From Pyrenopolyporus hunteri (Eukaryota > Ascomycota > Sordariomycetes > Xylariales > Hypoxylaceae): 64,000 nt of DNA. Positions 30,466-42,382 of this stretch are shown one piece after another; the stretch's first letter is position 1, and each line of letters opens with the position of its first letter. Under the pieces are notes generated by a model that was not told the DNA's origin, did no database searches, and saw nothing but the letters and a program-made list of their open reading frames with translations. The translations under genes were made by a program, and so were the position numbers. Location of the stretch: positions 434,001-498,000 of the forward strand of contig CADCXC010000003.1 of NCBI GenBank assembly GCA_902806595.1, given 5' to 3'.

Positions 30466-32100
30466 TGATTCTCGCTGGATTATATTTCCGCCATGTGACA
30501 AAGTTGGGTTACATAGGTACGTTGGATATGTGATCGGGATTACTCTTTATGACGGTGTACATTTAAGGATACTGAGGAGCCGGTTATTCATATATCTGCC
30601 TCCAAGATGAGTCCCAGGTTTATCGGAACCAGCGGGTTTCGCCGGAACAATCGATGGCTATCTTTCGCATACCATATACCGGCCCACCCCGTCGCCAACG
30701 TATATACATCATTACCAGGTTTGGTGGTTTTCAGCGAATCTCAAGAGTGTCCATAGGTACCCAAGGCTATATTACCCCCCTAATGAGTTCAAGATCCACG
30801 TATCCCCTACAGACTCAATGAATGAAAAATATTTTCCACCATATACACTCATCGTAAGTGAATCCTACGCCCATGCTAATCGGTTATATTTAAACATATC
30901 TCAATATGTCCGAGTGTATGTAAGCTTCTAAAGTCTACCAATAAAAGAAACGAGATTCTACGAAAGTGTAGCAACCTACCTACCTATCTACTAAAAGGCT
31001 ACATAGGTAGGGTTAGTCAAGTATATGCCTATCCAAGGTTCGGGTATAATGCAATTCTAAGAACAGCTGGCCGTGAAACAGGAAGACGGATTTTATCCTG
31101 ACATAGCCCTCGAGAGATACAACTAATTAATACCACACAGCTAACCATCCATGACTGTCGGTGAACTTAGCCTTAAGACATATATCATATAATTGTCGAT
31201 TCCAAGTCGGGTCATTATTTAGGCGACGTTTCCGAGATTAAATCAGTGCTCGATATCCAGTCTTATAGTGCTACCCAGACATAACCTAGGTACCTAGCCA
31301 AGCGAAACACCGTTAAGAAAGCAGGTTGGCCGTTTTCTAGACGAATTTCTAGGGGTAGTTCGAAACATCAACTAGATCCGTTACATACTACATGTTTACC
31401 TAGGTACCTAGGTATGTATGAGAGTAGAGAATAATAGTCTTGTATTTACGTTCATTATTAAGGAGGTCATTCCTTATTCACCCCTTTGATAGGGATACCA
31501 TAGGTACCTAGGTAAAGCCCTACAAAGGTCTCCGCGGCCCTTTATCTGGTCTTCAAATCGAAACGGATGGTGTTAGTTCGATTCAAAGACACTAGTATTA
31601 TCCTTCATCGATTCACTGTTCTACAGCGAGCATTTTCGACTCTTCACATTGTGGGTCTGTGTAAAAGAGCATGGTTCTAATTTCATAAATCGGAATCTTT
31701 TGGTCTGTGTATTTTTGTATGCCACGGATCGAACCGAAGACCCCAAGTGCACTCGTTTCTACCTATGTATAAGACTCTGTAGAATGTTGCCAAAGCGATG
31801 GCACGATCTTCGATGCTTCTCCGGCCAGCTAACAGCCTCCAAAACAATTTCCTAGCCTTTTCCTAAGTTTTGGTTTTCTCCCTCTCTTCATTCTCTGCAA
31901 CCATTCATTGTTTCATCACACCTGGTGTTTCAGCAGATGAGGTCTCATCCTTGATCTCCCCAGGTCCTTTTGATTCGTATAAGACTCAACCACATCATCG
32001 AACAGAGTACGGCACGTGGGAACGACAAGAGTAAGGAGCCACAGTCTGTGTTATTTCACTTCTTACTTGCACAGAGGAAAGCTAATAATTCGTCGCCCAG
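30466..32100. other. Intergenic region, CCTA repeats, no gene recognised
   Basis: 1.6 kb. Short TAGG/CCTA palindromes at about 30973-30990, 31285-31299, 31398-31415 and 31501-31514. A frame at 31649-31855 has no domain. The pyrimidine-rich stretch 31855-31960 is probably the transcription start zone of the DUF2293 gene. Confidence 0.4.
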
Positions 32101-32829
32101 ATGGCGCCAACCGCTGATGATGTTGTGGTTCCTCCCGAAACACCTATGCCACGAGGATACGTGTTTGTTAAGAAGGGAAATCAATTCCGGACTTTGAATT
32201 GTCGAAAGCAGACGCATTCTGAGGGACTCACTGTCTATGTCGTACGGAACAAGAAGCATCAGGATATCGGTATCCGGGTGCCGCACGCAATCTACAGCCG
32301 AGTTCTAGAGAAGGAGAATGACACCAAGGCGGCTCGAGCTCGCGTTGTTCAGAAAAGGGACGAGAAGATGGAGGCCGAATTCCACAAAGCCATCCTCTTG
32401 GAATTCCCCCTGATGCCTTCCGAGGAAGTAAAATCCGTTATGAGCCATGCTATGCAAAAACATAACGGCAAGGTTGGCAGAACCAAGACGTTGGAAGAGG
32501 CCCAGAAAGCACAGCTAGGCGTACGTGCCTACATCAGACATAGCCTTACTGACTATGACGCCCTCTTGAGAGCGGGCGTGTCGAAACCCTCTGCGCGCCG
32601 TCAGATACACCCGAAGGTGGAAGAGATTGCCTTAAAATGGGGTGCCAAACCGAGTGGAAGACCTCAGCCGAAGAACGAACCGGCGCAGATTCACAACACT
32701 AGCAAGCAGGCGAACTCGAAGGCTCCTCCAGGTCGCAGCCAAACTAAGAAACCCGCCAACACCACCCTGAAGGACAAGAAGCGCGTAATGAGACGAGCAG
32801 CTGCAGCGGGCCGGAAGAACCAGTCATAA
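32101..32829 (+). CDS. DUF2293 domain protein
   Basis: Intronless, 242 residues. DUF2293 proteins are fungal proteins of unknown biochemical role. Features: an N-terminal segment (PRGYVFVKKGNQFRTLNCRK) seen with this domain, the core with EFPLMPSEEVKSVMSHAM and HNGKVGRTKTLEEAQKAQL, and HSLTDYDALLRAGVSKPSAR. The C-terminal 50 residues are Lys/Arg/Ala-rich and disordered, suggesting nucleic-acid binding; that is inference. Confidence 0.8.
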   Translation: MAPTADDVVVPPETPMPRGYVFVKKGNQFRTLNCRKQTHSEGLTVYVVRNKKHQDIGIRVPHAIYSRVLEKENDTKAARARVVQKRDEKMEAEFHKAILLEFPLMPSEEVKSVMSHAMQKHNGKVGRTKTLEEAQKAQLGVRAYIRHSLTDYDALLRAGVSKPSARRQIHPKVEEIALKWGAKPSGRPQPKNEPAQIHNTSKQANSKAPPGRSQTKKPANTTLKDKKRVMRRAAAAGRKNQS

Positions 32830-33737
32830 GTTGAATCAGCCTAGCCAACATCTCTCTATCTCGACGACAAGGACAGCAATTTCGCGATTTCGAGAACACT
32901 CACCATCACGGTATCGAGCATGGTTGAATTTACGTGACGGATGAAGTTATATTGTTGGCGGCGGAAAACGCTTCTGAGTTAGTGTGAATTCGAGTTACCA
33001 AAGTTTATTCTTCCCGACCCTTATATCCCCCGAACCTCCCCGTTCTACGTCCCACACATATGTAGTCTCCTCTTCCTGAAGCGATAACGCCTTTAATCTG
33101 CTTACAGAAGACGATATAAACCGGCCCGCCAAAGTTCCCGATACATTCTAGACGTACTGACGACAACGAGGAGTCTATCTTGTAGCCTCAGTAAGTACAT
33201 CTCGTTTAGTGCATCAACTACGGCAACAAAATTCGGAATATTCGGAATAGCGCCCGACTATGGAACCGAACATAGAACCGGCCGTATCCTGCCGGTAGGT
33301 AATAAAGAAGTTAAGTTCGGCTAATCTTCCGATCAGGCATGGCCATTCCTGTTCGCTAGTCGAGATACCATAACATCTATCCTCACATATCATAGTTCTA
33401 GACGCCCATCTACCCAAGTACCTACCTAAACAAACTTATAAAAAGATGTAGAATAATTTTAGGCTTTTCATAGCTAGTATCTTCATTCCGTTCATTAATT
33501 ACTCTACGTACCTAGGTCTAGTAACACGCTCACGTAATGTGTAGGGGGAAAAGTACAACGTATACAAGAATTGCTCCTGGATTATATTCAAGTGATCCCT
33601 TGCGAGCGTACGAGGCAGTAGGCAGGCTATTCATCTTTAACCTTGGTATTTCTCGATAAAAGGATTGCGCACGGTAAGCGTACCTGAGATGCATATTAGA
33701 TTATGATCCGCCTTGGGCGTCTTGCTCAAACTTCCGA
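32830..33737. other. Intergenic region, no feature recognised
   Basis: 3' flanks of two convergent genes. A frame at 33214-33417 (-) shows no domain. Short TACCTAGG/CCTACC fragments near 33417-33427 and 33509-33516. Confidence 0.35.
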
Positions 33738-34498
33738 TCAACCCCTTAGCCAGGGCGCCTTATCCACGCCGACCTGGTAGTCATGGCCCGCCGGTCGCCA
33801 CATCAGAAAAACCGAACTATCGGACGCATACTCCTCCCATTTCTTGCTAGGATTCTGGATAGCGACGTCTGGTACGAGTTCCTCTATCATGCCATACCCC
33901 GACCTCTCGTAGAATGTCACCGCAGACGGTGTGGATCTGACGACGCACTCCAATCCAAGTATATCCGCCTTCTGGTGGCCCCAATCCATCAGAAGCTTCC
34001 CAGCGCCACTCCCACGATGCCTCGGGTGCACGAACAATTGTTGTAGTTCTAGGTATGAGATTAACACTTCAAGTCGAAATTGATAGTTAGGAAATGCGTA
34101 CCGATATGGGGCCGATCCATCCGCTCGGCCATCTCTTTCTGGAAACTTGTAATGAGCTTCTCGACGAAGGCCTTTTCCTCCGAACCATCAATGTGCCAGT
34201 AGGCGTTGATCGGGCCGTTGGGTTTCTCTGGCATTTTCTCGTATATCCCCCACCTAGCTGCTCCTATAATTTTTCTCGATTCCGTGTCGACGACCTTAAC
34301 CCAGTAGATATTATCGCTCTGTTTCCATTGCTTTATGGTTCGCTCCTTTGCATCTTGAATCGCTGCCTCGACGGTGGTGTGGATTGGCATAAACCATCGA
34401 CGGAGAGAGCAGAATGGTTCGCCAAACCCCTCGTATAGTACCCACAGAATCTCATAAAAATCTGCCTCATCTTTCACCTCTTCCAGAATGATGGCCAT
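33738..34498 (-). CDS. GNAT-family N-acetyltransferase
   Basis: Two exons, 34498-34102 and 34048-33738, join to 235 residues. Acetyl-CoA-dependent transferase. The acetyl-CoA-binding motif A is ELQQLFVHPRHRGSGAGKLL (the R/Q-x-x-G-x-G/A pattern is RHRGSGAG), followed by HQKADILGLECVVRSTPSA and motif B VTFYERSGYGMIE. The N-terminal half (FGEPFCSLRRWFMP, WVKVVDTESRKIIGAARW) is typical of fungal small-molecule GNATs. Substrate unknown. The 53-bp intron falls just before the acetyl-CoA-binding segment. Confidence 0.87.
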
Positions 34499-34964
34499 GT
34501 TAGAAAAGGGAGTCTATCGTGTAGGATGTCCAAAAAAAGATAGAATGGGATGTCAGCTCACGGAGAAATCATAGCTACGATCAAGTGTTGGATATCTTTT
34601 ATGAGGTGTTAAACTAGCTATATCTGATGATTTGGCCAATGCGCCCCCCGAGTTCGGCCCCAAACACAGCGATGTTGGCCTCATAATAATACTGAGGGTA
34701 GGGATCATAAGTGCTTGCACTGATCTACTTTCGGTATTCCGCAGACATTCAACCTGTGTAAGTACTTAGTGCAATGACAACCGTTGAGATTATATGCCGT
34801 GGTTTTATAACCTTAGCAGCTAGAATAGATAGATGACGCCGCGCCGTCTAGCTAATGATCCAGCCTATGTAAACAATTAAGCTCTATGCCTAGGGCCGAC
34901 CGTTGCTTATACGAGATTCAATAGCTGTGGTAGGGTTAAGGGGCAACCATCGTGGGGTCATATC
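34499..34964. other. Intergenic region, no feature recognised
   Basis: Promoter of the GNAT gene and 3' end of the GH43 gene. Nothing else recognised. Confidence 0.35.
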
Positions 34965-36071
34965 TCATACGACGGGCCAACCACTCGAAAAGTTGATGGT
35001 ATTCCACCCAAACCGCTTCTGGCCATCGGCAAACCCAATATTTGTATCAACGTAGTGGTAATAGAGAATCTGGAGGGCGAGAAACAATTAGCTAGGGGGA
35101 CAAGAAAATCCTTGGGCGATTTACTTACAGGGCCATGCGTGGGGTCATCGTACACTCCCTGGCCCCCTGGCCCGTAGATATTCCCGTGGGACTCGAGAAC
35201 AACAGTCCCGCCGCCATTTGTGCAAGACTTTCCGCTTGCGTCCACGAATCCACCAGTGGCCGACGCGGATCTGCACACCATGATCTTATACTCTCCGCCT
35301 GCAGCTGGCTTATTCGTGTCATAACCACAGCACTGGCCTTTACTAAAAAAGAGGTAATAGTAGTTGCCGTTCTTGAATACGAACGCTCCCTCTTCATCGG
35401 TCTTAACCGGATCATAAGCGACTTGGTAGGCGGAAGTTCCGCTGGCCACAGCCTTCGGCGGATTCTTCATTGATACTTGGTGGATATCCTTCCAGAAACT
35501 ACCGAAGGTGATGAAGTATGCGCCGTTTACGTTGATGAGGTTAGGATCAATTGCATTGTATGGCTTGCCAGAAGATGAGCGGATCCCCGTCGATCCTAGG
35601 TCCGTCCAGGAGCCCACGTCCATAGTAGGAGACGTCGCAACGCCAATGGCGGAGTTTTGCACACCAAATGTGCTCACGGAATAGTATAGGTAATAGGTGT
35701 TGCCAATCAAGGCAACTTCAGGGGCCTATTTCGAGCGCAGACTGTCAGCAAACAATCCCTAGACAAACGCCAAGAGGCCTTTTACAGGCTTTATGACATA
35801 CCCACAGATCTTGGTTTCCGGGGATATCGATCGACGAACCACTGGGGAGAGCTGCACCCTTATAGGTCCATGGACCAGTAATATCTGGCGCGGTATGGAC
35901 CGCTATCTTACCACCTGTAGAGAAACGAAAGTAAGTCCCATCAGATCGTCTTATAATAGAAGGATCATGAGTATTGACGCAGGTACCCGAGCAGGCGCCG
36001 GGATTAGCGTATCCCAATGCAGCGCCTGCCAAGAGCCAAAGAGTTAATATAGCGGTATATAGGATCAGCAT
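34965..36071 (-). CDS. Secreted GH43 arabinan endo-1,5-alpha-L-arabinosidase
   Basis: Three exons (36071-35802, 35725-35129, 35069-34965) give 323 residues, the usual size of fungal endo-arabinanases. Signal peptide MLILYTAILTLWLLAGAALG. The five-bladed beta-propeller has its catalytic residues in place: Asp in NTHDPSIIRRSDGTYF, the pKa-modulating Asp in YNAIDPNLI, and the acid Glu in DEEGAFVFKNGNYYYLF. DLWAPEV and GPGGQGVYDDPTHGPILYYH are also family hallmarks. It cuts the arabinan side chains of pectin, consistent with a plant-associated or saprotrophic fungus. An in-frame non-ATG extension upstream is disregarded because the ATG at 36071 gives a clean signal peptide. Confidence 0.92.
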
Positions 36072-37922
36072 GATCGAAGCTAGCCCTGCACGCAATAGAT
36101 CGTGCTAGAAAGAAGAGGTGTCTTGATCAATTCAGTTCCCAACCCATAGAGGGAAATTGTTTCTATAAGTGCTTCTATAAGTACGAATAGGTTAAGAGCT
36201 ATTCCGTCGACCATGGCGGACCTGATACTTATACGCTTCTTGGTTGAAGCGTTCTAGGTTCATGTTAAATGTACCTCATTGGAGGAATCTGCCTTCAGAT
36301 TTATCCGTGAACAATACGTGATGGCGGGGGGAGGAGCGGAGTAGAGATTTCAAGAAGCGGCCCTATGAGTGTGATTATAAGCGCAGGTGCTATCAAAAGA
36401 ACCGTACATAGTAAAAGCTCCGATGTAGCTAAATTCCTACTGTTACCTATCGGCCTAGCATTAGCTCTGCGTAGACCTACAGAAGGGGGTATCGTGAGCC
36501 AAGACCTCAAGTTTCGGTAAATTTGACGATTCGTCACGGAACATCTGCTGGCTTGTCAAGTCATGTGGCTATACTAAGTACGTTGCCTACCCATATAAGA
36601 GTGCTGTGCATGAGGGATATGTTCATGAATATTTGAATTTTCTGTGGTGAATATGGAGGGGCTGATTAACCATGAGGATGTTGACCGGACCACTACTATA
36701 GACGAGTCTGAATATACTTCCTCTTGGGGTGTCTTATGAATAATAACGAACAGCTATTGGTGATTGCGCTTAGGTGAATCACCTACCATGCCTAGCGCTG
36801 CCTAAGTCAAGCCTTGATGCGGTAATTGTGAAGTTGGTTAGTATCCGGAGCCGACATCGTGCCTATCGCGATTTATCACGTCTTTACGTTTGGGCCTTGG
36901 CCTTGTTCAATCATTATTAAGAGGTCAATGAATTAGCTAGACGCTAGGTTCTGGATGGTTGCAATAGCTCGAAGCGGGAAAGACGGCATAGAAATGGTGG
37001 TACTAGACGTGGCTTACGCTCAGTGCTATTATTGAGTACGTTATTTCCCACCAGGTTCAGGGTCAGGGGGATTCCCGAGAGTATGGCTAGCTATCCCGTA
37101 TTGACATTGCCCGAATCCAATAAAGGAGGTTACACTGACTCAACCTAAGTATAGGGCTGAAGAGCCGGTGTTTCTGGACGATGAAAGAAAGGAAACGTTC
37201 GATGATCAGGCGGGGAAGAAGGGTCCAGTACGTCCTAAACCTAGAGGTCGGTCGATGAGGATTCAAGGGTGATTACAGATAGCCCAATTTCTGGTGGAAA
37301 AAGGCAAGCACAATATCAAATCACTCGTTACCTTGGTGTTCTACACGTTATTTACGCACATAAATGTATGCCTCATTAAGGATGTGTCCACTGCGCCACG
37401 GAGTAACGAACGATGCGCTGTGAAGCTGGTGAAACGTGGTATATTAAATAGCGATTTCCACTGTGGTGCAGATACGTGACCTGCTATTCCTTTCTAGAGT
37501 CATTGGGGAAACACACCATATGGGACGACCCGTTGTTTTGATTGCCTCTTTGGTTTCACCTCATACTAATCGGGGGGTTTGGCGTACTAATTATAGGCTG
37601 AAGGATTCTTGAGTCCTGCCTGTTAGGTGAGGATCGTTAAATCGAAAAATGAGATAGGAACACAGGCGCTCTAAAAACTAATTAATTCGCGTATAGTGAA
37701 ACAAACGAATAAAAGAGGCACAGGAAGAGATCTATTATGGGAAGGAGGTCAAAATGCCTTATTTATTCGCGATGCCGATCTTTTTGGGCATATGCCTCTC
37801 GAAGTCGCGATTCTAGGACTCACTGCTTCAATGAGCTAATCGATTATGAATTATAACAAAAAACAATCTCCCGAGAGAAAAAAAAGAAAAAGTTCCACTA
37901 ATTGATCGTGATATCGATTTCA
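36072..37922. other. Intergenic region, no feature recognised
   Basis: 1.85 kb between divergent genes. Short frames (36301-36537 -, 37294-37479 +) have no domain. No TIR, LTR or repeat block noticed. Confidence 0.4.
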
Positions 37923-39001
37923 ATGGGGGCTTTGAACTGGCGAATAGCTTTGCTTGTGGGGGCGTTTGCACAATGGGGTGTTCTGGGGCAGTCGGACACA
38001 CGATCGAGGACGTCATCGGGGACAGCATCAGGGACGACATCAGGGACGACATCAGTAACGGCGTCGGCGACCGTGTCGGAGACTCAATCGGAGACTAAGA
38101 CTACCAGTTCCCCTTCCCCTACCATCACGGAAGACCCGTTTATCGGGTTTGTCGTCGCTGCAGCTACGAGTGAGTCAATACACGATACCAATAAAGATAT
38201 GGGTTTGGGGAATATAAACTAATATTAGCGACAGCGAAACCGATATACTGCCCCGATGGCGAGGTATTTAGGACGTCCGGCACCTATGCGGCCTGCTGTG
38301 CCACGACAGATTCGTCGTGCGCCATCCCGACGGGTTGCGACGATAATGGGGTAGTATTCACGAGGGGCGTGTCTTCTAACTGGTAAGATGCTGCTGTGCT
38401 TAGATTTGTTATCTCAAAGGTCGCCAGCTAATATGAGTGTCCTAAAAGTGGTCCGATGGAATGCCAAACTCGGAAAATATTCTCAACATATGGAATAGGG
38501 GATCCAGCGCTTATGCCGCTCTGCGCCAATTATGGGGAGGTCGACCTGGTATATCGAGAAGTACCAACGACGTCTAGTCTAATCCTTCCGCTGACGGCCG
38601 GCGATTCTACGGGAGCGCTATCAACGCGCCCAGGGATGATGGTCACCATCGTCGGCGCCAACGGCTACCCAGAACCAACGCAAATTGGTGGGGCTCATAA
38701 TAGCGACGGTAGTTCCGGCGAATCTCTATTACCCACGTTCGTCGGTGCTATCGTCGGCTCCATATTCGGGACAGCCGCCGTCGTAGCATTGCTGGCGGTT
38801 GCCTTCTGGTACGGACATAGACAAGGAAGGACAAGATCGTCTACTAGGAACCACGAGTCGGATTGGAAAACACGACCAGAGACGCCTTCTTCATGGGACG
38901 GGGAATCGAATGTTTCTGTTGCGGGTACGAAACGAAGATATTCCAGCCCATCCAGGAATAGACCAATTCAATTATCGCCATTGCCTAGGACACGACGATG
39001 A
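37923..39001 (+). CDS. Single-pass Ser/Thr-rich membrane protein with cysteine-rich ectodomain
   Basis: Start at 37923 gives a signal peptide (ALLVGAFAQWGVLGQ). Exon 1 (to 38169) holds a Ser/Thr repeat region (SGTASGTTSGTTSVTAS), likely O-mannosylated. Exon 2 (38235 on) encodes a cysteine-rich block (YCPDGE, YAACCATTDSSCAIPTGC). Exon 3 (38438-39001) continues with CPKSGPMECQTRKIFSTY, then one membrane helix (VGAIVGSIFGTAAVVALLAV), a basic stop, and an acidic/Ser-rich tail. This matches a common fungal class of wall-sensor-like proteins of unknown function. The obvious GTAAGA donor at 38383 does not keep frame with the acceptor at 38437; the weaker GTGTCT donor at 38369 does, giving 314 residues. 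Either that junction or a small frame disruption is real. Confidence 0.62.
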
Positions 39002-39320
39002 CACTCTATAATACCCGCTGAAAGGGATTTGATTTTTGGGATATAGTTATAGCCTATATTTATCATTTAACGAGCAATGCATGATATCCTTGTACTAAAT
39101 AGCATAGTCATCGGCGTTTGGACCTTTGGTAGCTTCTCGAAGCCGAATAGCAATAGAGAAACAGAAACCTAACTTTAGGTATAACTAGAGCTTTGACGTA
39201 GAGGGGATACCTTATAACTAGGGACGTGATGTGTCCGTGCAGAAGAACACGAGAAGACGGGACACCAACGTCCCCCTTGCACTTTCTCAGATGATCCCCT
39301 CTACGACTGGGAGCCAACTA
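39002..39320. other. Short convergent intergenic region
   Basis: 3' flanks of two convergent genes, no feature recognised. Confidence 0.35.
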
Positions 39321-41105
39321 TTAACTGAATAGCTGGTTAAACCACTTGTCAATAGCATTCCTACCGCTGTTAATGAGGATGTCTACAGGGTTAGAAAAGA
39401 GAGACTCACCTTGGCGGCGCTGGGACAAACTTATTGGTGTAGGTTTCGACTGAAGCGACGTCTCTGTACAAATCCACTTCATGCGGTCTGTGATACCGCG
39501 TCCTGTGGATTAGTTTCCAGCTGATGAAAAGGACCGGGCAGACCCCAACCATAGTATACCTAACAGAGCAGTCAGTTATGGGTCGCGATATTGAGGGGAT
39601 GGGACTTACGAAAATAGGAAGGTCGGGACATTCCATTTTCCTGGTAAGAATACCGTATAGCCACTGATGAAGGTCATGACGAAAGTCGCAGCTAATGCAT
39701 AATAGGCGGCGTAGGGCTGTAAAAACCCTTTGTAAGGCAGACTATCACGGCTGATGCCCTGTGCCTGTAGGGCGCGGTAGAAGCAAATGTACGTAACACA
39801 GATGACACTGAAATTGATGAGTTGGGATGCAGTTACTAGGCTAACAAACCAGCTCAGTACCACGGCGGCGTTTTCGCTTACTTGGAGAAACGCCAGCAGC
39901 GCGATCAGTAATACGAGTAATACGCAGTATATGGGGACACCTCGCCCCGTACACTTCGTGAAGAACTTGGGCGCTTTGCCCTCGAGGGCTAGCCCGTAAA
40001 GCGATCGAGATGCGCAGTACACATAGCTATTCCCAGCAGAGAAAGTAGCAGTTAGGACCATAGCATTAATTATGTGCGGTAGGATCGGGATTCCCAACCG
40101 GTTCATCGCGACGACATACGGCGAAGCGGCTGCGCCCGGCTTAGAATCGGCGAACGCCTGAGTCAATTCAGCGTCGTTGTACGGAACTAGAATTCCTACG
40201 CATAGAGATCCAAGCATGAAGAATGTGGTCAGCCGATAAAACACGGCATTGAATGCTTTTGGCATAACCACGCGAGGGTTTTCAGCCTCTCCTGCGGCCA
40301 TGGAAACGTAATCAGGCCCGGCAATGGTGAAAGCAGCCTGAATAAGGCATTGCATGAAGCCCTGAAAACGGCCCAGAGAGCCGGTCGTGTAGTACTCGGC
40401 AAATGACCCGGGCTCATACCAGTACCGAAAGCCGAATCGGTCATGCTGCGGGTTCCCGCCCAACATAACGACGAACGTGAATATGATCAACCCAACGATA
40501 AGCAATACCTTACCGAGAGCAGCCCAGAACTCCGTCTCGCCGTACCACTTGACGGCTAGGACGTTGAGTAACGCGTAGAGTACGAGGACTATGGCAATTA
40601 TGGCGCCTGTTGGCACGATGTCACTCCAGAAATGGATGATGATGTTGCATGCCGTCAATTCGAAGGGCACGAGAGTGGCCTCAAAGATGAAGAAGTTCCA
40701 ACCGGCAGCGAAGCCGAGGGCTTCATCTACATAGCGGCCTGCGAAACGGATGAACGGCGAGGAGATGGGCAGATATGTTACCATCTCGGCGAGAGACATG
40801 GTTATGGCGAGAATGACGGTACACCAGAGCGAGAAAGCAATGAATAAGCTTCCCGGACCACCGTCGAGTAGAGGCTTGCCGATCTGGACGTAGAGGGCGG
40901 TGCCAATTGTGCCCCCAATGCCGATTAATTGGATATGGCGAGCCTTGAGTTTGCGATGCGTACCGTCGCTGTCGTGGACTACCGAGAGAGACTCGATTTG
41001 GCTGGCCGGGCGGCCCAGGGCGACCTTTTCGGCATCCGCAGCAGCATTTGCAGCCGCATAGCTTGGGGGCGAGGCTGTCGAATACTCGACACCCGAGGAG
41101 GCCAT
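39321..41105 (-). CDS. Amino acid permease (yeast amino-acid transporter, YAT/AAP family)
   Basis: Three exons (41105-39610, 39559-39410, 39366-39321) join to 563 residues, the usual length. Twelve hydrophobic segments are expected, starting at the conserved RHIQLIGIGGTIGTALYV. Other family blocks: SLAEMVTYLPISSPFIRFAG, GFAAGWNFFIFEATLVPFEL, AFTIAGPDYVSMAAGEAENP, and FVSLVTASQLINF. It imports amino acids with protons at the plasma membrane; the precise substrate is not visible. The final exon, 46 nt, encodes SGRNAIDKWFNQLFS and gives the typical short C-terminal tail ending in a hydrophobic pair. The N-terminal 40 residues are an Ala/Ser-rich cytosolic tail, where such permeases are usually ubiquitylated. 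Confidence 0.93.
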
Positions 41106-42382
41106 GGCGGCAGTTTAGAGTGTTCCTCTCGAGGGCGAATATGAAGACTTCAGCTAGCGGCGATCCAGGTGCTAGAGGCGATGCTGGGACGACCGAAAAT
41201 TCCTTTGAGCAGAAGAGAAAAGAACTCGGCCACGAATTCCATAGGCGGCGACTTCTTAAAAGCTGTGTACCCAGCTATATCAAGATAATCCCAAATGGGC
41301 TATATGATTACGACCTGAACGGCCAGTCGGACAGACAGAGAATGCAATGCACAGGGAACGCCGAAATTTCGGTAAGGCAGTGTGTCTCACCCACGCGGCC
41401 TTTTAAAGGGAGAACGGTGAGAAGATAACAGACGCCAAGCCAATTCCGGCGCCTTGGTTCTAGTCTCGACCTGGAAGGCTGCGTAACATAGAGCGTAGCA
41501 GGGATACAAACCGGAGGACGTGACTGGGCCGTTACTAGAGATCAGCGATCAGGGCTAGGGGTTCTAGGGGATATCGATGATATATGCATGCAAGAAATCA
41601 GCTACTGGCGGAAGCTTGGCTTAGACAAACTTCCTAAGATAAGTAAAGTCTCTCAGCAATCCGCTTCGACAACGGCGGAGAAAGCCGAGGGGAAAAGAAA
41701 AAGAAGGAAAAAAGGAAAATCTGACATCAGCTCCTGTACGACGGCCGGCCTAGCATAGTAATCTCTGGGTAACAGGTTCAACTACTATATTTTGACACCG
41801 AATTATATATATGCAAAAACGAGAGCGGTAATGACAACGGTAATGGCAACGGTAATGTCAGGGACTTGTGACCGCATGCCAATGTTGTTATGGCCACCAA
41901 CTAGCTGAATCTGGCGAATGATACGCCAAGCCGAGGGCCTTGAGCCGATGCTGGGGCTGCATCCCGCGCTACCCAGAAACAATGCCTTGTCGTTCGTGGG
42001 GAACTACGACGTATCCCGCGGACTTTCAGCAGAGCAGCGGCCCGGCTGACCTAGGCCACCTAGGCCACCTAGCTCTAGGCCTGCTCTTTTGCCCCAGAAG
42101 CCGCCATCGAAGAAATATTCTAACGCTTGCGCGTTGGCGCCAGGGCTTGTTGGGACTCGTGTGGGAACTTCAAAAGCGTAAAGCCGCCGAAATATTTTAG
42201 CTGCATCCGTTAACCGAGGTAGTTGAACCAGCGAGCGCAGCTTCTAACAGCATCCCCGTATTTTCCATAAGTTCCGGCATGTGGACGATTGAACCAGGAT
42301 AACTAGACAAAAAAAGAGAAAAACAAGCCAGTCACATTTCGCGGATCGAATACGTAGAGTCTTGATCTCGTCATATACTTCC
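41106..42382. other. Intergenic region with two small tandem repeats
   Basis: 1.3 kb without a recognised gene. Contains three copies of a 12-bp unit (GGTAATGRCAAC, R = A or G) at 41827-41858, and a 9-bp CTAGGCCAC tandem at 42051-42071. The left part is the permease promoter. Confidence 0.45.
41827..41858. repeat. 12-bp tandem repeat
   Basis: Nearly three copies of GGTAATGACAAC/GGTAATGGCAAC, 0.7 kb upstream of the permease start. No function inferred. Confidence 0.5.
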
